Source: Bacteroidales bacterium (lineage in GTDB: Bacteria > Bacteroidota > Bacteroidia > Bacteroidales > WCHB1-69). Taken from it: DNA of 40,786 nt. The position numbers were made by a program, and so were the translations under genes. A model generated the notes under the pieces. The model was not told the DNA's origin. It saw nothing but the letters and a program-made list of their open reading frames with translations, and made no database searches. How positions within the stretch are numbered: position 1 is the stretch's first letter; every line of letters starts with the position of its first letter. This document shows, one piece after another, positions 16,288-26,065 of the stretch. Location: the NCBI GenBank assembly GCA_024400775.1, contig JAKSMF010000003.1, positions 1-40,786 of the forward strand. The letters run 5' to 3'.

Positions 16288-17190
16288 TTATTTCTGGATG
16301 CTCATGGCTGCTACCATCTGACCATAAACGTTGCTCAAGCGAGATACGTTCTTGGTGAGCTTGTCGATTTCTTCCTTATAGGTCTTGGTGTTGGCCAGAG
16401 AATCATTCAAATTCTGAGCATATGTGTTGATGTTCTGTTCAACCAGCTTGTAGTTTTCAAGCATATCCTTAGAATTCTTCATCTGGAGTTCGTACATGGA
16501 GTTGAGAGAACCAAGGTTCTGGTTCAATTTCTTCAACTGATCATTGTAAGCACCGGTATCACCCTGGATGGATTTGCTGGTGTTTTCATAGATAGATGCC
16601 AAGTTAGCAACAGCTGCAGAAGCTTTCTGAACATTGGTCAGATATTCGCCAGAGATGTTGGAATCCTTCTGCAAAGAAGCAGCGGTCTTGTCATATTGAA
16701 GAGTAAGATTGCGAACTGATTCAGCCGCCTTGGTCATGTTAGCTGCGTATGCGTCAGTAACGGTAGCGGCATCAGAGATACCAGAAAGTTTTTTAGCATT
16801 GTCTGCCAAATTGCGCATACCGGTAGCAAGACTTTCAATCAATTCCGGACCAACTTTGGCTTCGGTGAGCATCTTGTCAAGCTGCTGAGTAGGAGTACCG
16901 CTCGGAACACCTTTTTTAGCTTTACCAGAGGTGGGAATTTCAACATCGTCACCAGCGGCCAATTCAGGATAAACCAATGCCCAGTTGTACTCAACGTGCA
17001 AGGGTTCGAAAGCTGACATAAAGAAGATCAAAGCTTCTGTACCCATACCAGCGATCAACATAGGAGCAGCGCCCGGGAAGTGCATAATCTTAAACAGAGC
17101 ACCCAAGATAACGACTGATGCGCCCCATCCGTACAACTTGGCCATAAAGTTCTTATAGCCCTTACTTCTTACTAATTTGTCTAAACCCAT
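16288..17190 (-). CDS. gldL: Type IX secretion motor protein GldL/PorL
   Basis: GldL/PorL, 300 residues, the inner-membrane stator partner of GldM that uses the proton gradient to power type IX secretion. Two hydrophobic helices lie at about 20-37 (WGASVVILGALFKIMHF) and 42-60, the second containing GMGTEALIFF with the glutamate (E52) that corresponds to the essential membrane carboxylate known in Flavobacterium GldL. The remainder is a long soluble helical region (about 95-300) rich in Asn, Lys and Ser, probably coiled coil. It lies 49 bases ahead of gldM. Confidence 0.97.
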   Translation of the reverse strand: MGLDKLVRSKGYKNFMAKLYGWGASVVILGALFKIMHFPGAAPMLIAGMGTEALIFFMSAFEPLHVEYNWALVYPELAAGDDVEIPTSGKAKKGVPSGTPTQQLDKMLTEAKVGPELIESLATGMRNLADNAKKLSGISDAATVTDAYAANMTKAAESVRNLTLQYDKTAASLQKDSNISGEYLTNVQKASAAVANLASIYENTSKSIQGDTGAYNDQLKKLNQNLGSLNSMYELQMKNSKDMLENYKLVEQNINTYAQNLNDSLANTKTYKEEIDKLTKNVSRLSNVYGQMVAAMSIQK

Positions 17191-17257
17191 AGTAATAAAA
17201 TTTAAGTGGTTAATGATTTGGTTTGTTATGTAATTCTATTTATTTTTATACTATATA

Positions 17258-18703
17258 TTAATATACGTGTGATGCTGAGTTCAAGTTGTCACCACGCTGA
17301 CGGCCCATGTAGGACTGAACGCAGCGGAAGCCAACGTAAGAACAGCAAGTATCCTGATATTCGAAAGTCTTAGCATATACCGTGTTATAGTAGCTAACAT
17401 CTTTCCAAGAACCGCCACGGATCACCTTTCTCTTCTTTTCCGGAGAATCACCCTTCTTTGCATAATAGGTGTACTGCGGGTTCAAGTCGTGAGTGAAGTT
17501 GACAGCTGACTTGTCGAATGCATCTTCGCACCATTCAGCAACATTACCACTCATATCGTACAAACCGAAATCGTTCGGATGATAGTGAGCCACAATGCCA
17601 GGATAGATGTTACCGTCAGCGATATAGTTACCACGTTGCGGTTTGAAGTTCAACAGGTAGCAACCGTTCATGTTCTGGGTGTAAGGACCACCCCAAGGAT
17701 ACATCTGCATGTCGAAGTCGCCACGAGCTGCCCATTCCCATTCTGCCTCATTCGGCAAACGGAATTCTTGTTCACGGGCATAATCGTTGGCAGAAAGCCA
17801 GCAGTTTCTCAAATGGGTTCTCCAATAACAGAATGCTTTGGCCTGTCGCCATGAAATACCGACTACCGGATAATTATCAAACTGAGGATGGAAGAAGTAG
17901 TTCAACGTCATCGGTTCGTTATAGGAATAGGTAAAGTCGTGTACCCAGCACAATGTATCGGGATAGATGTTTACCAATTCACTCTTCATAAAGCGTTCAC
18001 GACCTTTATTGTAAGAACTCGGACGGCTGGCGAAGAGACCACCAAGATCGTTGCCTTCTTTATCCATTTCCTTATAGGAAGCACCATAATTCGGGTTGTT
18101 CGGATCATCCGGCAAAGAGCGATCAATCTGGTTTCTATAATCGCACCACCAATACTCATAATTCAGCATGCTGACATTGAGCATTTTGGGAGAATAATGA
18201 TAGAAACGAGAGTTAGCGACAAGGAACATCGGGCTTAAAGCGGCCTGAACCTCTTCATTTTCGGAATTCCAATCGATTTCTTCCTTCCAATTGATGAGCT
18301 TAGGTTCTACCAATTCGCCTTCGTTTTCGCCTGATTCATACTTAACGAAATGGCCACCGTGTTTCTCTTCTTCCTCGATTTCAGCATTACCCAGCAAATA
18401 GTGAGCAATAGAATCGCGGACCCAATAAACAAATTGGCGGTATTCATTGTTAGTAATTTCAGTTTCGTCCATGTACATAGCCGAAATCGTCACGTTCTTT
18501 GACTGATGGGTAAAGGCGAAGGGGACATCCTGGTCACCAGAGCCCATAAGGTAATGACCTGCGGGCACATACACCATACCATACGGCATTAAATCCAAAA
18601 AGTCTGGGCGGTCTTTGACGCCAACTAATTGGCCGTCGCCATCGTTCTTACACGAGGTGAGCAGAATGACGACTGCTGCGAATAATAATGCTGACTTTTT
18701 CAT
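17258..18703 (-). CDS. gldK: Type IX secretion lipoprotein GldK/PorK
   Basis: GldK/PorK, 481 residues from the ATG at 18703, an outer-membrane lipoprotein that forms the periplasmic ring with GldN. The start MKKSALLFAAVVILLTSC has a lipobox with the lipidated cysteine at 18; a longer frame adds 14 residues but destroys the signal-peptide geometry. The body is a formylglycine-generating-enzyme/SUMF1-like fold: MVYVPAGHYLMGSGDQ at the start, MDETEITNNEYRQFV, PVVGISWRQAKAFCYW, RLPNEAEWEWAARG, GLYDMSGNVAEWCED, and VIRGGSWKD near the end. In GldK this fold is structural. Second gene of the operon, 50 bases after porP. Confidence 0.96.
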   Translation of the reverse strand: MKKSALLFAAVVILLTSCKNDGDGQLVGVKDRPDFLDLMPYGMVYVPAGHYLMGSGDQDVPFAFTHQSKNVTISAMYMDETEITNNEYRQFVYWVRDSIAHYLLGNAEIEEEEKHGGHFVKYESGENEGELVEPKLINWKEEIDWNSENEEVQAALSPMFLVANSRFYHYSPKMLNVSMLNYEYWWCDYRNQIDRSLPDDPNNPNYGASYKEMDKEGNDLGGLFASRPSSYNKGRERFMKSELVNIYPDTLCWVHDFTYSYNEPMTLNYFFHPQFDNYPVVGISWRQAKAFCYWRTHLRNCWLSANDYAREQEFRLPNEAEWEWAARGDFDMQMYPWGGPYTQNMNGCYLLNFKPQRGNYIADGNIYPGIVAHYHPNDFGLYDMSGNVAEWCEDAFDKSAVNFTHDLNPQYTYYAKKGDSPEKKRKVIRGGSWKDVSYYNTVYAKTFEYQDTCCSYVGFRCVQSYMGRQRGDNLNSASHVY

Positions 18704-18753
18704 ATCTATCGAATTTGATAATTTATTAAACGGAGTTACGAACAATTTATTGT

Positions 18754-19779
18754 TTAATAAACGTTCTTATAAATATTACGGGTGGAACCGTAACCGGAGA
18801 AGACCTCTTCTTTGTAGATGTCGAAGCAATAACGGAGCATGATTTCAATATCACCATAGCTGCGATCAGGTTTGTAACCCAACTTGCTGGTGGTAAAGCT
18901 GTATGCAAGGCCCATTTCAAGACCTTTCAGGTAATTATTAGAAGAATTAAAGAAGGGACGTGCGCCAAAGAGTACGGAAACGGCATCCTGAATACGATAG
19001 GAAAGACCGCCCCAAAGGATTCCATTGTAACGGGCCAGAACCATCAAATCGAACTGGGCAGTAGCAAGGTCGGTTTTAATCAAAGCCTGCGGGAGGATTT
19101 CCCAGCTGGGATCCCAGGGAAGTACCCAGTCGTAACCGCCATGGATGTAAAGGTTGCGAGCCATTTGATAAGACTGTTTATCTCCAGACAAACGGATTTT
19201 CTCAGCCACCTGAGTTACGCCGACACCGGCATTCCAACGGTCTGCTTTGTAATAAACGCCAGCGCTGAAATCAAGATCAAGCCAGGATTCTTCGTTGGCC
19301 ATGCCGTTCAGCAACGGGTCGTTATCCTGCGTCGGCTGCCAATGAGAAGCATCCAACTTTTGGCTCAACATCTGAACCTGAACACCAATTCCTATACTAC
19401 CGGTAGGGATTTTCAACTTGAAGGAATAACCCAATTTCACACCAACATTATTGAAAAAACCGATTTTATCTTTAATAAAAGTGACACCTAAACCGCCATG
19501 CAATTTACGCAGATAGGATTCCATGCTAAGATAAATCTGCTGAGGTGAGGTGTTGAATTTGGTAGTATTACCATCGCCATCTACATAGCTGTCATTCCAG
19601 CCCGCATACTGCTGGCGGAAAATGCCGGTAAAACACAAAGTGTTGCTCTGCTCTCCAATGGCACCCGCGTTATAATAGGGAGTAGCCCACTGAAAAAGCG
19701 CAAATTGCGCGTCTTGTTGAGCAAAAGCGCAAGTCGTGAAAACGAACAAGATGGCCGATAAAATGTACCTTTTCTTCAT
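18754..19779 (-). CDS. porP: PorP/SprF-family type IX secretion membrane protein
   Basis: PorP/SprF family, 341 residues. A signal peptide (MKKRYILSAILFVFTTCAFA) precedes the typical start of the mature protein, QQDAQFALFQWATPYYNAG, and a series of alternating hydrophobic strands that would form an outer-membrane beta-barrel. The family helps target or anchor some type IX components or cargo at the outer membrane. It is first in a porP-K-L-M-N order, the same as in Porphyromonas, which supports the assignment strongly. The likely promoter box lies at 19940-19947. Confidence 0.92.
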   Translation of the reverse strand: MKKRYILSAILFVFTTCAFAQQDAQFALFQWATPYYNAGAIGEQSNTLCFTGIFRQQYAGWNDSYVDGDGNTTKFNTSPQQIYLSMESYLRKLHGGLGVTFIKDKIGFFNNVGVKLGYSFKLKIPTGSIGIGVQVQMLSQKLDASHWQPTQDNDPLLNGMANEESWLDLDFSAGVYYKADRWNAGVGVTQVAEKIRLSGDKQSYQMARNLYIHGGYDWVLPWDPSWEILPQALIKTDLATAQFDLMVLARYNGILWGGLSYRIQDAVSVLFGARPFFNSSNNYLKGLEMGLAYSFTTSKLGYKPDRSYGDIEIMLRYCFDIYKEEVFSGYGSTRNIYKNVY

Positions 19780-20088
19780 ATTTTGATTTTTCTGTTATTT
19801 TTACATCATAAATGCAAAATATTGATAATTAACAAGTTACTTTCCGAACTTTTTGTTTTTTCTGACTTGTATTTGTTGTTATACTGCAGATTCACAAAAA
19901 TGTTACAGAAAAACTTGTTTCCCTATAAATTTTGCGGGCCAAAAGTACAAAAAAACTTTTTAGGTTGTACCACTATTTTTCAACTTTTGACGAAAAAATA
20001 ATTACGCGGCAAATCAACTGTTTCAGTTTAACAAGATTACAATTGTAAACACCCATTTGTTGAAATAAAAAAAGAGAGAGAAAAAAAA
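19780..20088 (-). promoter_or_regulatory. Upstream region of the type IX operon
   Basis: No gene in this 309-bp gap. On the minus strand TACTTTTG (19940-19947) matches the TAnnTTTG box and would give a leader of about 150 bases before porP. A -33 TTG at the normal spacing is not evident. No convincing terminator hairpin for the 1162-residue gene was found, so read-through from upstream into the type IX operon remains possible. Confidence 0.5.
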
Positions 20089-23000
20089 TCAGAACATTGC
20101 TTTCAACTGTAAATATCCGGTATGAATCAGGCGATTTTCATTGGTAAGACGGCCTTCATACTGCAAACTCAATTGCAAATATTCAAATAATTTGGCCTGA
20201 TAGCCGACATTCCAAAGAAAATTATTTCCAGCGGTCAACCCTTCGAGCATCTCATAGGAAATCGAATTGTTAGTGTTTTGATTATATAACACCTTGATAT
20301 ATTGAAGATTGACACTTAATGTTCCGCGCTCCTTCATTCGATAGTCGGCAGATAGAATCGCCTGATAAAGATTGGCTTTGTCGGCCGCCCAAAGATTGCG
20401 TTTGTAGGTCATCGTAAAATCAGCAGAAAGTGAAAGATTGTTCTCGAGATTCAGAATCACACAGTTTTTCAATTTATGCGAAAGAATCTGAAAATTGTGT
20501 CCTTCAAAGCAATCCGAGCTGTTAGAGTTTTTGATTCTTGAATATATTGTCTTAATAATCAACATTTTAACGGGAGAACTACGAAAAGACAACTGATGAC
20601 AGTCCGACTGCGTGCTTTCTACACCATAATATAATAGATTTTTCGCCTGATTATGGGAATAGGTATAATCTGCTGAAAAATAAGGATTGGGGAGTGCAAA
20701 ATTCAAACTGTTCTTCACATTGGCCGTTTGACTGACCAAGACGGAATCGTCAAGAGAAAACAGGAAAGGGTTGAATGCCCTAAGCTCCTGTTGCAACGTA
20801 TTTTTCTGATACGTGCGCAACGTGGTCGTGTTGCCGAACATAGCCAAAAAACCACGAAATCCCTTCTGGTTGCGCCAAACATTGGCCGGGCGAAGTTGCA
20901 ACGACTGAGTGGTTCCGCAGTTACGCGTATTCACATACTCATTTGTGGTGAGCCAAACCTTCACATAATCAGCTTCGCTTTGGAAAGCAGCCAGTTCGAA
21001 CTCATCCAGTTCTTCAATGCCATTGCCGTTATAGTCGTTCCAGACATGTGTTCCCTGCCCTGCCGCAACCTTCAGAAACGCATAGTTTTTCTTTTGTTCC
21101 AAACCGCTGCCGGCCTCATAGTATATGCTAAGCGTGACCGCGCCCTTCCAGAAAGAGCCATAATAGTCAATGCTCCCCACGAAATTATGTTCGGAAACAA
21201 ATTGGGAAGATGTATCCCTCACATTATCATTACGATAAACGGCACTACCCTTCAGTCGGTTATGCTTCCACTGCAAAAATTCAAAGCTCACCTTCGCTTC
21301 GTGCGCGACAGAATTAAGACGCAAAGCATCTTCGTTCAAGCCATAATCCAAACGGTTCATATATTGCAAAGAATATGAATAATTTGTTGAATCACTGTTC
21401 TTTACATATACCGCAGCTTCATTAAACGCATAACTTCCAGCACGCATTCGAGCATTTTCGGCCAGTCGGAAGATATTATACTCCAGATTTTCGCGTACGC
21501 CAACCGCCACCTTGGAAAAGTTTTTTGAAAAGTCATTGTCGCTCTTTACAAAGTTGGTCTTTTGAACATTATCTTTCGTCATCAAATAAGATGTTGCGGC
21601 ATTCCAGCGCCAACCGCGAAAATGATGCGATGAAACGATTTGGCTTCGCAAGCCGCTGACTTCACCAAAACGATAGAGCCAGTTGGCTGCAAAAATGGTT
21701 GACCCGCAGATCGGGTGCGAAAATCCAGTAGAAACTTTGACGATTTGTTCTGAAGCCGTTGTCGAATAATCATCCGTCAAATTGTAATCGCGGAAAAATT
21801 CCACATTACGGAAACTGGAGAAAGGAGTAAAATCCTTGTGTATCAGTTCGTAATCCACACCTACCGAATAACGCCACAATGAATCATTGTGCTTTCGGTT
21901 TACCACTTTCGTTTTATAATCCAGATTCAATTTATAGGCCAGACCAGCATTATCGTGGTCATCAGCTTTGGCAAAAAGGTTTTTATCCTCGTATGAAAAC
22001 GCCACTTCCGTACGGATTTTCAGTTTATCGGAAAGTGTATAAGATGCGCCGACGGTTAGCATATCCCTCATTTTAGGCGTGTTGAGCAACGTTATGGGTT
22101 CATAGTCGCCTTGCGGAACGCCGTTTTCGGGAGCCACCCACTGATAGAGCTTGCCGTTGGCCGCACTTTGAGACAAAATGTAGTTGCCCTGATGCGCGCC
22201 GACATAACTGAACGCCACTCGATAAACGGAGTCGTGCGACTTTCCAGCAAACACATATATATTATTGTATAATGTGCCATTCACCAACGTATCGACTTTA
22301 TGATATAGGATTTCATTGATAGTGAAATCATTAACCAGAGTCGCACTATTGTAATTAGCCGCTGAAAGCCGGTCTCCGATTTCCGAGAGAAAAAGCATTT
22401 GATCGTTGTTGAGTTCGGGCTGAATGGACTGACCTTTCAAATCCTGTTCATGAAAAAAATTCACGTTCAACGTCAGTTTGCTATTTTTTTCATGAGTGAA
22501 CTCATTGTATGCAAACAAGTTAAATCGAGAATAATACTGATCGCTATATTCAAAGGTAACAATAATACGACTATGTTCCGTAATCAGATGCCGTGCGGTA
22601 AAGGTGATTTCACCCAGATTATAATCAATGATATAATCGTTATCCTGACCGCGAGTAAGCAGCACTCCGTCAAGATAGACCTGCTCCGAACCGGAGAGAA
22701 TGATCAGGTTGGTTTCGTTTTGTTCGCCAGAAAGTTTATACGGTCCCTGCACGCCGTTGAGCGCGGGAATTACATTTCGGGCATATTTGCCCTTCGTAAT
22801 ACCGCCACCGACCATGTTGGAGAGGTGATTTACCGAATCCGAAAGAGAATTCACATTTGCCTTTATGCCAATAAATTGCCGATTTATTTGGAAAAAGTAG
22901 GAATTTTGCGGCGACGCGAGCTCCACATCACCCGCATGAATTTGGAGCAAGTCCTTGTATTTAAGTTGAATAAAGACCTTATTAAAATCGCGAAGATAAC

Positions 23001-23577
23001 GAGTGTTGCCTTCCGGCTGAACGGGGACATTTTCATCGGTGATGTTAGCTAAGATCTCCAGTCCGGGCGCCAACATTCCAGAAAGTTGGAGGTTAAGGTT
23101 GGCATCGAGGACAAAATTCTGATTATTGCCGACGGAGACGCTACGGGAAATGGAGCCATTGCCCTGCAAATCGGAATCAAACAGTGACGTTTCCGTTGGC
23201 GGCGTGATTATTGAAAGGTTGTGGGAAGTCGGATCCGGCACAAAACGGGGCAGGATGATGTCGGTGGACTTATGCGCGTGTGGCTGCGCAAAATTCATTG
23301 GAAGCACGCGATATGTATAAGAGATAGAGCGACCGAGCAACTCCGGGGTGCGCAATCGAAGCGTGGCTGAAGCACAATCAACCGTATAATCAGCGCTGTC
23401 CAAACCTGTAACGAAGAGCGAGCCCGGCAAGATGGATAGCGAATCCAACGACACGACAAGTGAATCAACAGTGCAAGTGCCGAATCTTACATTAGAATAA
23501 TTTTGCGAATGTAACTGATTTATTATCAATACATTAAAAACAATTACCAATAAAGAAACGCACCAATGTCGGGGCAT
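20089..23577 (-). CDS. Large outer-membrane beta-barrel surface protein, function unknown
   Basis: A 1162-residue protein with an N-terminal hydrophobic signal segment (residues about 6-25, VSLLVIVFNVLIINQLHSQ). The rest is almost entirely alternating-strand, aromatic-rich sequence ending in a C-terminal phenylalanine, as expected for a beta-barrel outer-membrane protein. An N-terminal region resembles the SprA-type segment (SEQVYLDGVLLTRGQDNDYIIDY, then GEITFTARHLI). A later Asp/Asn-rich motif, VWNDYNGNGIEELDEFELAA, matches a signature I recall from conserved Bacteroidota surface proteins. True SprA is about twice this length, so this is a relative in style, not SprA. It follows the M23 gene by 68 bases and precedes the type IX operon on the same strand, suggesting a role in the envelope. 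Confidence 0.8.
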   Translation of the reverse strand: MPRHWCVSLLVIVFNVLIINQLHSQNYSNVRFGTCTVDSLVVSLDSLSILPGSLFVTGLDSADYTVDCASATLRLRTPELLGRSISYTYRVLPMNFAQPHAHKSTDIILPRFVPDPTSHNLSIITPPTETSLFDSDLQGNGSISRSVSVGNNQNFVLDANLNLQLSGMLAPGLEILANITDENVPVQPEGNTRYLRDFNKVFIQLKYKDLLQIHAGDVELASPQNSYFFQINRQFIGIKANVNSLSDSVNHLSNMVGGGITKGKYARNVIPALNGVQGPYKLSGEQNETNLIILSGSEQVYLDGVLLTRGQDNDYIIDYNLGEITFTARHLITEHSRIIVTFEYSDQYYSRFNLFAYNEFTHEKNSKLTLNVNFFHEQDLKGQSIQPELNNDQMLFLSEIGDRLSAANYNSATLVNDFTINEILYHKVDTLVNGTLYNNIYVFAGKSHDSVYRVAFSYVGAHQGNYILSQSAANGKLYQWVAPENGVPQGDYEPITLLNTPKMRDMLTVGASYTLSDKLKIRTEVAFSYEDKNLFAKADDHDNAGLAYKLNLDYKTKVVNRKHNDSLWRYSVGVDYELIHKDFTPFSSFRNVEFFRDYNLTDDYSTTASEQIVKVSTGFSHPICGSTIFAANWLYRFGEVSGLRSQIVSSHHFRGWRWNAATSYLMTKDNVQKTNFVKSDNDFSKNFSKVAVGVRENLEYNIFRLAENARMRAGSYAFNEAAVYVKNSDSTNYSYSLQYMNRLDYGLNEDALRLNSVAHEAKVSFEFLQWKHNRLKGSAVYRNDNVRDTSSQFVSEHNFVGSIDYYGSFWKGAVTLSIYYEAGSGLEQKKNYAFLKVAAGQGTHVWNDYNGNGIEELDEFELAAFQSEADYVKVWLTTNEYVNTRNCGTTQSLQLRPANVWRNQKGFRGFLAMFGNTTTLRTYQKNTLQQELRAFNPFLFSLDDSVLVSQTANVKNSLNFALPNPYFSADYTYSHNQAKNLLYYGVESTQSDCHQLSFRSSPVKMLIIKTIYSRIKNSNSSDCFEGHNFQILSHKLKNCVILNLENNLSLSADFTMTYKRNLWAADKANLYQAILSADYRMKERGTLSVNLQYIKVLYNQNTNNSISYEMLEGLTAGNNFLWNVGYQAKLFEYLQLSLQYEGRLTNENRLIHTGYLQLKAMF

Positions 23578-23645
23578 GCACTCGATTTTTTCCGAAAGAA
23601 TAATGTAAAAAAACGGGATTTATTGTATCACGAAATCCGAACTGA

Positions 23646-24608
23646 CTATGAGAGTGCCTGGTTCACGCGCTGTGAGCTCTTCAGAATAGCATCGTACTCT
23701 TCGGGAGTAATATCTTGGAAGAAGTAGTGGACAGGGTTAACGCGGTCGCCATCTTTAATGACTTCGTAATGGAGGTGCGCCCCCGTGGATAAGCCAGTAT
23801 TGCCGACATAGCCAATCACCTGACCGCGAGTAACGCGTTCACCCGGCTTAACAGCTTTTTTGGAGAGGTGGGCGTAGAGCGTTTTGTAAGAATAGCCGTG
23901 ACTGATGACAATAACATTTCCGTAGCCGCCGCCCGGAGTTTCGCGAGTCACCACACCATCCGCGGTTGCATAAACGGGAGTGCCTTTGGCGGCAGAGATA
24001 TCAATACCGGTATGAGGGCGCAAAACCTTGAGGATCGGGTGGTAACGGTAGCCGAAACCAGATGAAATTTCATAACAGTTGGGCAAGGGTCGAATGGCAG
24101 GAATAGACTGGAGCATCTCCTTTTTCTTGCCAATCAGGGTGGTGAGTGTATCAAAAGAGCGAGATTGCGCCGCCAAGCAGACCGTCAGCTTGTCGGCCTT
24201 ACGCTGTATTTCATCCAGCATGGTGATGGCATCAGGAGAGGTGACGGCTTTGTGATTAGCGGAACGGTTAAGGAACGGATAACGTTCACTCATTGGCAGC
24301 GGGTCACTTTCGAAGATGGCGCGGTAGATGTTGTCATCGCGTTCCTGCATGTCGGTAGCGACGGTTACAAGTTGTTCGTAACGGGTATTCAGTTGTTTGA
24401 GTTCACGTTTCAGCTGGTCGTTTTCCTGTCGGAGCATCAACTCCTTCGGAGAATCGATCAGGTAGAAGGAAATCCAGACGATGACCACCGAAAACGCGAG
24501 TGCGGTTGCCAAAAACCAAAGCACACGCTTCAAGATGTCCTTCCAAGAGAACTTCTTTTTCTCAAAAGAGAGGGTTTTCGGATTAAAGTAGTAAATCGAC
24601 TGGGGCAT
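23646..24608 (-). CDS. Membrane-anchored M23-family peptidoglycan endopeptidase
   Basis: A 320-residue protein with a single transmembrane helix (about 30-50), a coiled-coil region (about 58-90) and a C-terminal M23 zinc peptidase domain (about 180-300). Zinc and catalytic motifs are present: HTGID (H199, D203), YAHLS (H247) and HLHYE (H278, H280). All key residues being present argues for an active enzyme that cuts peptide cross-links in cell-wall peptidoglycan, unlike EnvC/NlpD-type homologues that have lost them. It lies 12 bases after the glucosaminidase gene and is clearly co-transcribed with it. Confidence 0.93.
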   Translation of the reverse strand: MPQSIYYFNPKTLSFEKKKFSWKDILKRVLWFLATALAFSVVIVWISFYLIDSPKELMLRQENDQLKRELKQLNTRYEQLVTVATDMQERDDNIYRAIFESDPLPMSERYPFLNRSANHKAVTSPDAITMLDEIQRKADKLTVCLAAQSRSFDTLTTLIGKKKEMLQSIPAIRPLPNCYEISSGFGYRYHPILKVLRPHTGIDISAAKGTPVYATADGVVTRETPGGGYGNVIVISHGYSYKTLYAHLSKKAVKPGERVTRGQVIGYVGNTGLSTGAHLHYEVIKDGDRVNPVHYFFQDITPEEYDAILKSSQRVNQALS

Positions 24609-24620
24609 ACGGTGCTTTGA

Positions 24621-25994
24621 TTATTTCAATTTGAGGATGCGGCCTTTTTTTAATTCGGCGCGTTCGGATAGTCCGTTCAAGGCGCACAGTTTCTTAAGTT
24701 TGATGCCGGTTTTCTGCGAAATGTAGAGCAAACTTTCCGTATTTTTAACCGTATAAGTCTGATTTTCACCAACATTACGTTTTTTCTCCAAATATACGAC
24801 CTGACCGATTTGCAATTTACCGGTACCCGTAGCGTCGTTGAACTTCTTCAGTTTTTTCTCTTTGGATTGAGTATCGTGAGCGATTTTTGCATACGTATCG
24901 CCTTTTTGTGCGATAACAAAAATCACTTTATTATTCTGATAAACAGCACGTTCGGTAAACGGATAATCCGTTACAGCGGGATATTGTCCGTCGCGGGCGG
25001 AAAAAACGGTGAGCGGAGTGGGAAGTTCTTCCACGACATCGGTTTCAGCAGAGGGAGTCTGTTTAGCGGTCTGGGCCGAAGGTTGCGAAGCTATAGCCGG
25101 CTTGTTATTGTCGGCTTTGGATGCAGAGACAGGGGCCGGGGCGCTTTTGGCAGGTTTTGCGCTGTTGCTTGAATTGGCAGGTTTGTCAGTGCCAGACATT
25201 GAACCGGAGTTATGACCAGAATCATTTTTCTGCGGATTGGCTTTCTGGTTGTTTTTCACTTTCCCATGACGCGCAGGCTTCGCAGGTTGCGGTTTTTCCG
25301 TAGTCGGTTGTGGCGCGACCGTCGGTTGCGGGGTGGCCGGTTTTTCATTGGCTTGCTCTGGTTTGGCAGTCGGTGTCACCGGTTTGCCGTGATTTTCGGC
25401 AAAAGAGTATTCCGCCAAAAGTTCGGGATGAACGTCAGGATAGTTTTTGAAGTATCCGTTTTGGAGACGCTGCTGATAAATGGTATCCAAATAGGAGATG
25501 TGATAACGTTCAATGATGCTGATGAGGCGGTCGGCGTATTGCGGATTAGTGGCATAACCGGCGGCTTTCAATCCGCGAGCCCAGCCAGGATAATCCATGA
25601 CGTTCAAGGTGAACAACGAAGCATAGCGCTGACGGTTTTTCAAAAATTCAGAATGATCCGTATAAGAATCTTCAACTTTTTCATATTTTCGGAAACATTC
25701 CTGCAATTCATCGTCATCAATCAGGATGGTGTCACCGGTCCAATCCTTGTGGCATTTGATGCCGAAGTGATTATTTCCATCTTTCGCCAAATGGCTTTTA
25801 CCGCAACCGCTTTCAAAGATGCCCTGCGCGATGGTAATGCTCGCTGGAATTTTATATTCATACATCTTATTGATAGCCAGTTCTTTATAGGTATCAATAT
25901 AGATATAGATATCTTGTTCAGTGTATTGTGCCCGCATTTGCTGACAGAAAGCCAACATGGCGACGGCGAGTAATAATTTTCCGAAATGCTTCAT
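24621..25994 (-). CDS. Secreted glucosaminidase with LysM repeats
   Basis: A 457-residue secreted peptidoglycan hydrolase. The signal peptide covers about residues 1-22. The glucosaminidase (FlgJ/NagZ-unlike, family GH73) domain runs about 25-175 and includes ASITIAQGIFESGCGKSHLA, with catalytic glutamate E61, and NNHFGIKC and YPGWARGLKAAGYATNP. A low-complexity linker rich in Pro, Ala, Lys and Ser (about 205-330) follows, then two LysM domains (about 352-396 and 410-456) that bind glycan. Together with the downstream M23 enzyme it would cut both glycan strands and peptide bridges, possibly for wall growth or passage of large envelope machinery. Confidence 0.93.
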   Translation of the reverse strand: MKHFGKLLLAVAMLAFCQQMRAQYTEQDIYIYIDTYKELAINKMYEYKIPASITIAQGIFESGCGKSHLAKDGNNHFGIKCHKDWTGDTILIDDDELQECFRKYEKVEDSYTDHSEFLKNRQRYASLFTLNVMDYPGWARGLKAAGYATNPQYADRLISIIERYHISYLDTIYQQRLQNGYFKNYPDVHPELLAEYSFAENHGKPVTPTAKPEQANEKPATPQPTVAPQPTTEKPQPAKPARHGKVKNNQKANPQKNDSGHNSGSMSGTDKPANSSNSAKPAKSAPAPVSASKADNNKPAIASQPSAQTAKQTPSAETDVVEELPTPLTVFSARDGQYPAVTDYPFTERAVYQNNKVIFVIAQKGDTYAKIAHDTQSKEKKLKKFNDATGTGKLQIGQVVYLEKKRNVGENQTYTVKNTESLLYISQKTGIKLKKLCALNGLSERAELKKGRILKLK

Positions 25995-26022
25995 AATATA
26001 TTATATTGTATAATAAGCGCGG

Positions 26023-26030
26023 CAAAAGTA
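26023..26030 (-). promoter_or_regulatory. -7 box for the glucosaminidase-M23 operon
   Basis: TACTTTTG on the minus strand matches TAnnTTTG, 29 bases before the ATG at 25994. No -33 TTG at usual spacing. Confidence 0.5.
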
Positions 26031-26065
26031 ATACATTTAGGGCAAAAGGAATATTACGTTTCGTG

